From Amphiduros pacificus (Eukaryota > Annelida > Polychaeta > Phyllodocida > Hesionidae), in NCBI GenBank assembly GCA_949316495.1, contig OX439005.1:7761001-7825000 (forward strand): a DNA stretch of 64,000 nt, written 5' to 3'. The notes under the pieces are model-generated. The model ran no database searches and had not been told where the DNA came from. It saw nothing but the letters and a program-made list of their open reading frames with translations. The position numbers and the translations under genes were made by a program. Below, one piece after another: positions 33,601-41,000 of this stretch; positions within the stretch are counted from its first letter, which is position 1; each line of letters starts with the position of its first letter.

Positions 33601-35073
33601 TTGACTGGTCCATGATCTGGGGGCCTATGATAAGTCTGGTCTAGCATAACTGTTTCAATCTTATTTCAACTTATGACGTTTACTGAGGGCTGAAGTCTTG
33701 TTTCCTATTCAGTTCTTATCATGCATGGCACTGATTACATCCTATAGTTGACCTAATATCTCCTGCGATTATTGAAATAAGTTGTCATCACAAATAAAAT
33801 GAATATTTCACATGGGAGGGAACCATAATATACAGAGGAATCTGTTCATGCCAATCATCAAATTACTAACCGTATTTATAATTCCTCTATTATTTATATT
33901 ATTTGGTCATCACATTGTGGTTAACAAGTTGGTGCACACTACTCTATTAACCCTTCATGCCAGTAAGATTCTTACCCCCAGGAGACTCCAAGCATTTCTC
34001 TGTTTCTGAAAGAAGACGTCTCCTTTCTGAACTACGTTACGATTAATATATTTCAAAAAAATTAACACAATAAATCTTTCACAGAAAGTAAAAATGAGGC
34101 CAAAGTATTTTAGAGATCAAATCTTTGGAAAATATGTTTGTATATATTTTCATAAGGGAATTCTCATAATTTGTAATCTTATTTTTTTATTTCATCAATT
34201 CCACACATCAGATAAAAAAACAGGCCAATGGTCAAAGAGTTGTGCTGATCATTGCTTTTTATGTAATGTTTGTGACCATTTTAGGGAAATTGCTTCAAGA
34301 GTAATTATTAAATCCTTTCACTGAGAAGAATTGCACAGAAGATAAATTTAACCAATCAAAATGCATGTTAAGTAACATAACAAATTTGGCCCCAACTTGT
34401 TATCTAGATTCTCATTGGCTAATAGTTATCATGTTATTCAAAATAGCAGCCTCCTTGACAACTCAGTAATAGATATTAGATTTTGGAAAAGATAATAACA
34501 GAAAGTGAGAAAGATCTGAGCCTAATTGAAAATAGATAGGATTGATTCCCTATAATACATCTGACCAACTATTAGCTAAGAACTTCACCCAGTAGTTCCA
34601 GAGGAGAAGATCAAATTGACAGACATAATGGACAGAAAATTTCCCCCATGACAGAATGGTAGAATGGATATGGGAGAGAAGATCACAAGGAATAGGCAGT
34701 TTAAATATAATCAAAAATTTTGTATTGAAATAATGTGAAATAAATAAACTGTAGAAGACAACTGCTAGTGAATAAAATATTTCAAATTATTTTTAAAATA
34801 ATCTTTTATATGAACCATCACAGCATGAAAAGGTTCAAAAGGTATGGTAAGAGTCAATTTATATTCATAAATTTAGTTAAATTTTGACATGTAATTTAAA
34901 AACCCAATAATTAGACCATTCAAAAGAATAAAATCAAATTTTTTTGCAGCACATATGGGTGGTATAAAATAAGAAAGGAGTATTTTCAGCAACCCACCAG
35001 GTGGCAGTGCAGAGAGAGGCTGCTTGGACTTCTTCTTGGAGACTGAGGGTGCTCTCTGCAGTGAAGACGACAT
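12579..35073 (-). CDS. PHF7/G2E3-like protein: ePHD, RING-like, PHD and long linear-motif tail
   Basis: Complete gene, 14 coding exons (minus strand, 5' to 3'): 35073-34998, 30954-30848, 29584-29453, 29235-29111, 28894-28711, 28101-27995, 27859-27743, 27455-27340, 26999-26497, 16725-16567, 16428-16285, 16154-15957, 15413-13216, 12639-12579. All phases join and total 4227 nt (1408 codons plus stop). The first ~350 residues match PHF7/G2E3: extended PHD, a RING-type module (CAIC...[11 protein letters not shown]...CPLC) and a further PHD ([13 protein letters not shown]). Known relatives bind chromatin and act as ubiquitin ligases. G2E3's HECT-like end is absent; instead about 1050 residues of mostly disordered, basic and acidic sequence follow. 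It is more than twice the size of vertebrate relatives. The start ATG at 35073 follows a 5' UTR intron. Likely nuclear. Confidence 0.9.
13216..15413 (-). CDS. PHF7-like exon 13: giant disordered exon with PIP-box, SIMs, SQ cluster and SPRT repeats
   Basis: A 2198-nt exon (732 codons). In protein order: about 17 five-residue repeats of the TESPRT type (S/T-P sites, 15001-15258); a basic stretch [13 protein letters not shown]; the exact PCNA-box pattern QPSILNFF (14601-14624); acidic stretches; DSDVVFV (13902-13916) and FIDLT (about 13811-13825), both SUMO-interaction-like; six or seven SESQ repeats giving an SQ cluster (13719-13796); and paired PPKKRG(H/R)SR basic motifs before a serine run. 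Functions are inferred from linear motifs only. Frame is fixed by phase-0 entry and by 2-base exit at AG|GTACTT. Confidence 0.88.
15001..15258 (-). repeat. 15-bp coding repeat (TESPR) in PHF7-like exon 13
   Basis: About 17 head-to-tail 15-bp units encode TESPR with variants [10 protein letters not shown] and TGSPR. Being a multiple of three, copy changes keep the frame. The complementary strand is also open, giving a spurious 230-residue frame. Confidence 0.9.
15392..15420 (-). repeat. Tandemly duplicated 3' splice site at PHF7-like exon 13
   Basis: GTTGCAG followed by AATGTGCACAAT occurs twice, 22 bases apart. The upstream acceptor (exon from 15413) continues the long reading frame; the second would shift it, since 22 is not a multiple of three. 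Confidence 0.8.
15711..15822. repeat. Tandem duplication of ~57 bp in PHF7-like intron 12
   Basis: The block starting ACACTCAAAAATGATTGC and ending AGAATAATTTTCCTA appears twice in a row with near identity, within the 543-bp intron between exons 12 and 13. Confidence 0.85.
15844..15958 (-). repeat. Array of four duplicated 5' splice sites after PHF7-like exon 12
   Basis: CAG|GTAAC-like donors recur at about 15956, 15909, 15878 and 15848 (minus strand), each preceded by a C-rich stretch like that of the exon's own end (CACCCCACCAG|GTAAC). The first keeps the annotated phase. Units are roughly 30-47 bp and diverged. Confidence 0.75.
15957..16428 (-). CDS. PHF7-like exons 11 and 12: helical, glutamine-rich region
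   Basis: Exon 16428-16285 (48 codons) starts [20 protein letters not shown] directly after a long T-run acceptor. Exon 16154-15957 (66 codons) encodes [18 protein letters not shown] and [18 protein letters not shown], a likely coiled-coil or long helix, then ends STPHQ at donor CCAG|GTAACA. Both are phase 0. I do not recognise a domain. The donor is followed by near-copies of itself (15844-15958). Confidence 0.85.
16567..16725 (-). CDS. PHF7-like exon 10: second DD-TG-NLG-KF module
   Basis: A phase 0-0 exon of 53 codons: [42 protein letters not shown]. It resembles the end of exon 9 (PL-K, W, DD, TG-NLG-KF) and so looks like an internal duplication of an undescribed module. Acceptor CCAG ends at 16726 and donor GTATGC starts at 16566. 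It lies 9.8 kb downstream of exon 9, across the repeat-filled intron. Confidence 0.85.
17735..18260 (+). repeat. Second copy of the AGGTCA-rich dispersed repeat
   Basis: Matches the element at 8228-9540 from its ATTTTGATTGGTCAA block through AAGGTCAAAGGTCAC to TTTTGACAGACATTTTCCCC. It has one internal unit, but the AGGTCA pair is itself doubled (17944-17956 and 17965-17977). It lies in the large PHF7-like intron. Confidence 0.8.
18261..19429. other. Intronic AT-rich DNA without recognisable features
   Basis: Part of the 9.8-kb PHF7-like intron (16726-26496). I see no open frame or repeat family with confidence until diverged 'ACATCAAACATATAAAGT' units begin near 19500. Confidence 0.5.
19688..20176. 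mobile_element. TIR element beginning TACCGTATTTACTC, copy 1 (489 bp)
   Basis: Left end TACCGTATTTACTCCTGTAT and right end ATACGAGTAAGTACGGTA are inverted copies, flanked by TA. The subterminal block TATAAGACG-CCCCCCAAA is shared with the copies at 23814 and 41509. No transposase; a non-autonomous TA-inserting element (mariner-like by target site) is likely. Confidence 0.8.
20500..21062. repeat. 60-bp minisatellite, about nine uniform copies
   Basis: Near-identical units of 60 bp (CATCAAACAAATTAAGTAAT then TTACTTAGCAGGGGGAGCGC). As 60 is a multiple of three, one minus-strand frame stays open for about 240 codons with a 20-residue repeat ([12 protein letters not shown]); this looks like a by-product, since nothing else supports coding. 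Confidence 0.92.
21063..21246 (-). mobile_element. tRNA-derived SINE, copy inside the 60-bp minisatellite
   Basis: On the minus strand it has CATGGCACAGTTGGTTGG (A-box region), GGGTTCGATCC (B-box), the CCAAAGGGTTAACC block and the GTGACCTGGTGGGTTGT block, collinear with the SINE at 60098-60423. It interrupts the repeat array; its 3' tail is short or lost. Confidence 0.85.
21530..22985. repeat. 34-bp minisatellite, roughly 43 copies
   Basis: Uniform unit AGTAAGAGAATTACAGCC plus AACATCAGACCTATAG, with 30-bp variants that lack one TATAG-type block and a few that lack GCCAA. Spacing is contiguous with no unique spacers. It derives from the surrounding 'ACAGCCAACATCAAACATATAAAGTA' family. Confidence 0.95.
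23322..23680. mobile_element. Short TIR element of the AGGCCTTGACAT family
   Basis: The ends are inverted copies: AATCCTAGCAGGGCTTGACAT-like at 23322-23342 and its complement ending CCTGCCTAGGATT at 23680. The inside carries GGCCCGGTGGCCCGG and a 'GTCCCAATCAAATATTGA' block (reverse). No coding. A truncated reversed relative lies at 40954-41190. Confidence 0.7.
23814..25268. mobile_element. TIR element beginning TACCGTATTTACTCG, copy 2 (1455 bp)
   Basis: Has the same ends as copy 1 but a longer inside built of repeated and inverted blocks, such as TTTATCATTTAAAACGCAAT with ATCGATCCACGTGTGAAAGC, GGGAAGACACGACTCAA and CCAATATTAT. Such nested palindromes are typical of foldback-like non-autonomous elements. 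No protein is encoded. Confidence 0.8.
25640..26030. repeat. ~98-bp higher-order repeat, four copies
   Basis: Composite unit of two diverged ~50-bp monomers (one with CACAGCTAACATTGAACATA, one with AAAACAACTAACAGCAAACA) repeated almost identically four times. Confidence 0.85.
26138..26365 (-). CDS. Possible optional exon or decayed coding segment in the large PHF7-like intron
   Basis: A reading frame of hydrophilic, protein-like composition ([20 protein letters not shown] and onward, with [12 protein letters not shown]) follows AAAAAG|AGC in phase 0. A donor-like AAAG|GTAGAA in phase 0 would permit in-frame inclusion of about 38 codons between exons 9 and 10. The acceptor's pyrimidine tract is weak, and I do not recognise the sequence. 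It may be chance. Confidence 0.22.
26497..26999 (-). CDS. PHF7-like exon 9: basic linker and first DD-TG-NLG-KF module
   Basis: A 503-nt exon beyond the zinc fingers. It is lysine/arginine-rich ([27 protein letters not shown]), a likely nuclear localisation region, then carries [15 protein letters not shown]. The same pattern returns in exon 10 as [15 protein letters not shown], each preceded by a PL-K segment and a tryptophan. I do not recognise this module. Donor AAA|GTACGT, phase 0. Confidence 0.85.
27340..28101 (-). CDS. PHF7-like exons 6-8: end of RING-like module and third PHD
   Basis: Exon 28101-27995 closes the RING-like module ([22 protein letters not shown]). Exon 27859-27743 encodes [18 protein letters not shown] and [15 protein letters not shown]; exon 27455-27340 encodes [18 protein letters not shown] and WLCDDC. 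These follow the PHF7/G2E3 order closely, including DA-W-E-E-NAFQEL, and place the last PHD ligands correctly. Confidence 0.92.
28227..28770 (-). repeat. 61-bp minisatellite made of exon end plus 5' splice site (PHF7-like RING exon)
   Basis: Nine copies of the last ~40 exon bases (encoding [13 protein letters not shown]) and eight copies of the following donor CCAG|GTAAAT plus ~20 intron bases. The right-most copy is the functional exon end (donor at 28710); the rest lie in the intron toward exon 6. Units differ by small indels in the G-run and by CCTGGTAC versus GTCGTAC. Translating through the first donor meets a stop within about 25 codons. Confidence 0.92.
28711..28894 (-). CDS. PHF7-like exon 5: RING-like module, first half
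   Basis: Encodes [10 protein letters not shown], then CAICMSSLE and [15 protein letters not shown], which supply the first ligands of the PHF7/G2E3 RING-type domain (C-x2-C, C-C, H-x2-C). The exon ends CCAG|GTAAAT at 28711 in phase 0, and the next exon resumes [18 protein letters not shown] exactly where family members do. Everything from the CCKGAW codons to the donor is repeated downstream as a tandem array (28227-28770). Confidence 0.92.
29111..30954 (-). CDS. PHF7-like exons 2-4: extended PHD (ePHD) zinc fingers
   Basis: Exon 30954-30848 gives [19 protein letters not shown] and VHYFCM; exon 29584-29453 gives the acidic insert and [20 protein letters not shown]; exon 29235-29111 gives [24 protein letters not shown] and QFFGNF. 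The spacing and flanking words are those of the C2HC-plus-PHD ePHD in PHF7, G2E3 and PHF6 relatives, a chromatin-binding module. All junctions use GT-AG and the phases agree. Confidence 0.93.
29592..29836. repeat. 17-bp minisatellite abutting the acceptor of PHF7-like exon 3
   Basis: About 14 copies of TGGAGACAATCACGTCA with CACATCA and CATGTCA variants. The array starts within ten bases of the CAG acceptor at 29585-29587, on its intron side. Confidence 0.92.
31080..31420. repeat. Degenerate AT-rich repeats (TATAGTTATA/TATGATCTTA)
   Basis: Loose units of about 50 bp with TATAGTTATAC and ATATGATCTTAT recur through the intron between PHF7-like exons 1 and 2. They are heavily diverged. Confidence 0.55.
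31790..33500. repeat. Mixed 43-bp/24-bp minisatellite
   Basis: Long units (GGAGTAACACTGGTATGCC plus AGTAACAACCAAGTGGATGT, 43 bp) alternate irregularly with short 24-bp units lacking the 'TATGCCAGTAACAACCAAG' part. The longest minus-strand frame (494 codons) and several overlapping ones result from stop-free repeats; 43 is not a multiple of three and I see no protein. Confidence 0.93.
34345..34650 (-). repeat. Reversed copy of the GGGGGAAAT..TCTGTC dispersed repeat
   Basis: The reverse complement matches the copy at 45682-46110 from GGGGGAAATTTTCTGTCC through GAGGCTGCTATTTTGAATAA to TGCATTTTGATTGGTT. It lacks the AGGTCA units. It lies in PHF7-like intron 1. Confidence 0.7.
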
Positions 35074-35088
35074 CCTCGATCAGTACAT
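34998..35088 (-). CDS. PHF7-like first coding exon with start codon and tiny upstream ORF
   Basis: The acceptor TTTCAG ends at 35089. The exon then reads ATG-TAC-TGA, a two-codon upstream frame at 35088-35080, six bases, and the chosen start ATG at 35073. The N-terminus is basic and serine-rich ([18 protein letters not shown]) and ends ALPP, joining in phase to [10 protein letters not shown], the first zinc ligands of the extended PHD, in the next exon. No earlier in-frame ATG exists in the exon. Confidence 0.8.
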
Positions 35089-35190
35089 CTGAAAGCATTG
35101 AATCAAATCATTATATTAAATTTCACTGCTATTATTTTTTTATGATCTTAATTGTTAACTTTTTGAAGACATTTTCAATTCCTTTATTTC

Positions 35191-36206
35191 AGGCCTCGAC
35201 ATTAGCCAGTTGCCCGCTTGCCCGGATGCATATTTCACACCTGTCGGGCAAGTCCGGGCAACTTGATACATCTGTTCCACTTGCCCGGTGGTAAAGTACT
35301 GTAATCTTTCCCCAATCAAAGTACCCCACAGAGAACAGAGAGAGCTGCTGACCACATCACAGGGATGACACCTGATTAGAGATCTATAACTTTGTGTCCA
35401 AGCTCCGTTGCCCTTGGTATTACCTCTGCCTCCCAAACCCTGACCAAGATAAAGTTATGGCATGCTGCTAAATATATATATTCCTCAAGATGGTATTTCA
35501 CACAAAGCACTGTATCAGGAGGTAGAGCTTATCAACTTCGCACATTTTGGTCTTTGTCAATCATTATATTATCCAGGAAACATGTACAGTTGATTTTAAG
35601 TATGATGAGTAACAGTGGGGTTTATCCATCAGTAACACTTGGCATTACTTAATCTTATAAAGTGATAATTGTAGGTTATATTCTTACAAGATTGACAATT
35701 CAGGGTGACATTTTTACTCACAAGCTCAAAGTCTTCATGTATTTCTCTGCTTAAAAATTGAACTCCTGAGTTAGAAAAGGCCCTATTCCTATTGTTTTTA
35801 TATCCAAGGAACTAAAATAAGAGTTATCAATGATATAAATTGGTCAAGAATTGACTGAGCATTGCCAATTTTTATGTTTTCGTAAAAATTTGGTACTTAT
35901 GCATATGCACAAAAAATTGTAACAAACTTGAGGTCACTGCATGCTATTTTAAATAAAAACATGTACTATTCATTTCAACTTTTTCAAGCCAAATATCGTG
36001 TATTCTATGGGTTATATGGGCATTTTTTCTAATTATTAGCCAATGTTTGAATGTACAAATCCTATAAGCTTTAGTCCTATACCGTATTCAAATATTGGGA
36101 CAAAAATTCAGGGCAAGTGAATTGGAATTCAGGGCAAGTAGATTTTAAAATTTACTTGCCCGGTGGGCAAGTGGATCACAAATGTTAATGTCAAGGCCTG
36201 TATTTG
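35191..36206. mobile_element. TIR element of the AGGCCTTGACAT family (~1 kb)
   Basis: Left end CAGGCCTCGACATTAGCC and right end TTAATGTCAAGGCCTG are inverted copies, each followed inward by (CT)TGCCCGGTGGGCAAGT-like palindromic motifs. The inside is AT-rich and non-coding. It sits in the 5' UTR intron of the PHF7-like gene. Confidence 0.7.
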
Positions 36207-36359
36207 TTCTCTTTTTCTCTAAAACGATGTAGACAAGTTCATACACCCTCCAACTCACATATATGCCAATCTTTTTTGTGGTATAAAGAGGTCAAAGTTC
36301 CTTTGTCATGAACACTGCTTGGCATGGACACGTCAAAGAGTGTGATTATGGATTACCAT

Positions 36360-36896
36360 CTTGTTTTTTTTTTTGTAACACGGATAGCCTGGCAGTGGTT
36401 ATCAAAAAAGGACTATCTGTGTTATTCTGTGATCGGTACGATCATGGGGAGTGTGTATTCATTTCCTGCAGTTTGCAATTTGTTTTATTCTGTGGGCAGT
36501 ATGGTACAATCAAATGACGCTACTATGGAGTGTTTGCCGTGTGCATGTAATAGATTCCAATTTGCGTATGTGCATGCGTATGAATACAATCCCATAACAT
36601 GTAAACAAAGAAAGAGAAGTGTGTGATGACAAAAGTTCAAGATGACAACGTCGTCGTCGCCAATCACTGCACCAAATTTTCAATTAATATTGCTTGGAAA
36701 TGCCTTCTTATCGATAGAGCATGGAATTCTAATCGATAATTTGTGTTCCTATAACATGTAAACAAAGATAAAGAAGTTTGTGATGACAAGATGCTCATAT
36801 CTAAAAGTTTACCTGCCGAGATGACAACATCGTCATCGCCAATCTGCATCGTTGTGCAAAATTATCACTTGAAATTGCTTGGAAATGATTCCCAAG
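36360..36896. repeat. Dispersed repeat, copy 1 of a pair flanking the bidirectional promoter
   Basis: Blocks ACTATCTGTGTTATTCTGTG, ATCGGTACGATCATGGG and TTGCTTGGAAATG are shared with 39155-39480. The right half (about 120 bp, ending GCTTGGAAATG) is tandemly duplicated here. No coding. Confidence 0.7.
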
Positions 36897-36900
36897 TTAA

Positions 36901-37449
36901 GGTCTATAATCCACAATGAAAAAACTGGGACAGACTTATGTTTTTTTGGCTTAAATGTGTTCAAAGTAATGTTATTTGTTAATTTAGCACAGAAAAAGTA
37001 AACTTAACCAGCTAGTCTTAAATTTTTATTATTTAAATTGAACCCGCTATAACGGTAGTTAAAACGGGTTCGACTCAGTTTTTGCAGCTGGCGACCTATA
37101 TCAAGTATTTATATTTTCTTTATTTAATGCCATCCAAAGAATAATCAATCTTTTGGGGGATATTTTAGATATAATCATGGCATAAAATATGAATTATCAC
37201 TAAAAGAGTTTGTCCGCCATAGGCCGATTGCGGTTCGCCATACTGCCCCATTGAAAACAACACACCGGAACTGCACAATTACAATCGGAAGTGCACAAAA
37301 AACTCTCTAAAATCTAATCATTAAAAAAAACAAGATGGTAACCCGCAATCGGCCTATTTGTGCTATAGGAGACGAAGGCAGTTACGTAAATATACGAGAC
37401 CACACGAAGTTCTCTCCAAATGCTTCAAACTGATTGTGGATTATAGACC
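36901..37449. mobile_element. TTAA-flanked MITE (549 bp)
   Basis: Perfect inverted ends GGTCTATAATCCACAAT and its complement are bounded by TTAA on both sides (36897-36900 and 37450-37453). TTAA duplication is the hallmark of piggyBac insertion. No transposase inside, so non-autonomous. It has landed in the dispersed repeat of 36360-36896. Confidence 0.82.
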
Positions 37450-37939
37450 TTAAGCATTCCCAAAGCTGATGCATTCATTTCTTGCCTAGTTTTTTCCAAA
37501 ACAATACTATCGAACTATTTACAAGACATATGGTCAAAGGCTATCAGATGTGTTTATCAGGTACCATAGAATCATTATTCCTATCATTTTTTTTGTGAAC
37601 GAATAGGCCCCCTGCCAGTCTCTCCGACCAATGATTAAATATAGTGGAGTTGTACAGATCTGGTTCCGGTAAAGTTGTACAGTTCCGGTGTGTACTTTTC
37701 AATGGGGAAAAAGAAACAACATGGAGACCGGCAATCGGAAGAACTAGCGAGCGCACACACCACCCTGTCTTGGTGTATTCAGCTTGCTGACCTGGTAAAT
37801 ATGAATTTGATCAAATCACAGCTTCGACCATAGATATAGTATTTCTTCAAAAGCTCTCACCCTAAATATTGTCAAATATTATCTCGCTATATTCCACAAC
37901 CATATGATGTAAATATGTTCAGGGAAATACGTGTCTTAC

Positions 37940-38005
37940 CCTTTGTTTTTGTTGACTTTAAAACTTTCAATTTCCTCACAGCAGTTCAAACCTCGTGTAT
38001 GGCGG
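37940..38005 (-). promoter_or_regulatory. Untranslated first exon of the PHF7-like gene
   Basis: On the minus strand the sequence opposite the CCS start contains no ATG and ends AAAGG|GTAAGA, a strong donor at 37939. It would join the acceptor at 35089 to place the start codon in exon 2. The transcription start is not visible; the right boundary is approximate. Confidence 0.55.
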
Positions 38006-38063
38006 GTAGTTGTGATCACGTGATGGGCAGGTTCTCGTGACGTCATCATCAACACTCACGAAA
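38006..38063. promoter_or_regulatory. Bidirectional promoter between the PHF7-like gene and CCS
   Basis: Fewer than 130 bases separate the PHF7-like donor from the CCS start codon, so the two genes share a head-to-head promoter. It holds ATCACGTGAT (38015-38024, an E-box palindrome CACGTG) and TGACGTCA (38038-38045, a perfect cAMP-response/ATF site). No TATA box is seen, as is usual for such housekeeping promoters. Confidence 0.7.
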
Positions 38064-41000
38064 ATGGCGGTACCCACTAAGGTATGACCCTTTAACTTGT
38101 TTGACTCATATGATCCCAAATATCTTGATATCAACGAAGCAATTTGACATGCCTTGCCTTGCGAAATATATATTCAAGTATAAGGGATCATTTGATACCC
38201 AATACCATGCGAGACACATCGTACATGTTCTGTAAATACAGTGAAGTGTGTTCTGCAGTGAACTTTCAGTGACTTCAAGAAAGACTGAAACACTGCAAAC
38301 AGTGAAACTGAAAGTGATGATGGATCAAACTTCATAGCCCCAGTCATGAGGGCTAGCAGAATATGTCTGGTAGGGTCAACCTCAGGTGTCAAGATTGGCA
38401 AAGCCAGGTCGGCCACAAAATTTTGAAATCAACACTAAATTGGTTGATTTAGATTTTGGGTTACACCTGGTCACAGACACAGGCCCAATGCTAGCTCGAG
38501 GATCCCTAGCGATGAATTTGCCTTTTGTATATTTTGGGTCCGACGGCCATTTCACGGCTAGAGAGAGATCGTCAAATTTCATCTGCCTAGCGCATTCCCA
38601 TTGGGCTGCGCGTGGTAAACTCGCACTGCAGGTGTCCAAATTATGTACTCACTGATTACATGGCCTGATTGTATACAAAGGCTAATCTCTTTTCTTCAAT
38701 ATCCAGTTGTAAAACATTTGTTTTGTCCAGTTTTAAGTTAGTTAACACACATTTAAATGTTCAAGAATTTTAGCTTCCTCAGAATTGAAATGGCCGCCAA
38801 TGTTAATACTGGTTAAGACCACATGACTAAATTTCACCCTCCTCTTTTGATAATTGTGGGAAGTAATTTTTCACTGTCTCAAGAGTGTTTTCATCAGGTG
38901 ATGTTTCTTGGCATTTTTATTATTACAATGTACAAACATTCGGATATTTCTTGTGATCAAATCACATTGTTTGTCCTTAATTTAGTACGAATATACAACT
39001 TTAAAAGTTGAACTGACCATGCAGTTATATTCAAAAATAGGTAAGAAAATTTTATGGTGAGGTTTCAATAAATGTTCCTCCAAGATTACTATGCAAACAG
39101 TGAATTTCCATGAAGAAGGCGGGAGAATTTAAAAACCAGATTTTTTTATAACATGGATGGTTCCTTTTTTGACAGGCATTGCCGATAGGAACTATCTGTG
39201 TTATTCTGTGATCGGTACGATCATGGGAAATGCGTATTCATTTCCTGTGATTTGTGATTCGGTTTGTCAACATTGTTCAAGCAACTGACGCCACTGTGAA
39301 GTGTTCGTCCGTGTGCATGCAAGATTCCAATTTGAATACTTAAATGAAAGAAGTAAACAAAAGAAAAGAAGTGCGTGATGTAAAAGCAGAATGCTCAAAA
39401 CTATGTCATCGTGTTCGCCCATCGTTTCATAAATTTATCTCTTTAAATTGCTTGGAAATGCTTCCCAATCGCTAGAACAAGGAATTTTCAGTAAGTTTAT
39501 TTTCTAATTAGGGTGTAAATCAGACAATTAAAACAGAAATGGCATGCAAAAGTCTGATCGATGATTTCCGATAGCGCCTGATCGACATTAGGGCAACTTA
39601 CGTAATCGAGCGTAAAAAGGCACATCTTTGCATAAAGTTGTGCTAAAAAGATTGTTCATATACCAAATTAAATGTTTTTAAAAGAAGAATAAAGATAATA
39701 TTTCATTTTGTATGTTTTTTTTGTTTGATTTACTTTTTGATTTGTTTGTTGTAATTTTTGTTCTGTTTATTTTAATATTTGTTCTGTTTGTTGACAGTTT
39801 TGGTTAGTTTGTTAATTTTTTTCTCATACGTGTTACATGTGGATAACCACTTTTTCTTGTTACTGAAGTACTCCACGACCTAAAAACTGCTCCCAAGCTG
39901 CTCAAAAATGTTTAAAATGCAAATAAAATATAGCAGAAAATATCCTAAGGAAAGGGCTAGTTATTTAGGGAGTGGATGCCATGATTAGCCCAATGCATGT
40001 TTCAAATTCCACTGTGGCCATGTTCACTCTGTGACAGCTCAAAATTCATGAATTCTCCTTTGAGAAGGCTATTTGATCCAGGGGGCATTAGCCGACCCTA
40101 CAGAACTTTGGGAGCCACTAATTTCCCTCTGGCAACTCGATAACTTAGCCATCTAAATCAGGGGGTGACTTCTAGGAGCTGACTTCTCTTGTTATTAGGA
40201 ATTCTCATCTCATGGAATTGTTCATGTATTTTCATTTAAGTCAGCAGAGCTGTCAATCTAGGGGACTATGTTTAAAAAACTGTGATAAATTCTATCAAAA
40301 GTTCTATTCAAAGCCCAGTGAATCCAGTTGGTAACCACTTGAGTTTTGAGTGAGTAGTGACAGACGCTTGAGTGACTGAGATGTTTGAAGGGAGTGAATG
40401 TTATGGATGGAAGGAGAGAGTCCAGAATGAGTGGGTGGGGGGAGGGATGGCAGTGATTTGAAGTGAGAACAGAGCATGTCAAAATTTACCAGGTCTTACA
40501 CTGATTTATGGTGAAGATCAATAAATTTGAAAAACATATTTTAGATGCAAAACAGTTATGTGAAATAAGTCTTGATTTTTCTGGAAGCCAAGCTTGCACA
40601 AAATTGGCATTTAATTTCAAGAGATCAATGAGTGATAAAATAAGCTTGAACAAAAATACAATAATTGTGTTTTTCTTAGTATGAAAATTAGCAAACCCTT
40701 TATTCTCATATCTAACCCATATTTTTTATGTATTATGTTGTACCATGCTCCAGTCTGTTTTTTTAATTTTTTTTTTTTGAATTCATCAGTATTTGTATTG
40801 CAGTTGGAGTTTTCTGTGCGCATGGTATGCCAAGATTGTGCTGATGCAGTCACCAAGTCATTGTCGGGTGTGGAAGGTGAGTGCCCTGATATGCCTCACA
40901 TAAATTTGAAAGGCCTCAAAATGTTATAGGCAAAGACAAGTAATGTAAGACATCAGGCCTTGACATAAAGAGAAAAATGTTGGGCCACCAGAGCATGAGA

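Noticed and set aside
38386-38655. Possible exon in CCS intron 1 open on both strands
   Set aside because: CCS exons 1 and 2 already join in phase, giving the normal start of domain I, and no bordering splice sites persuaded me.
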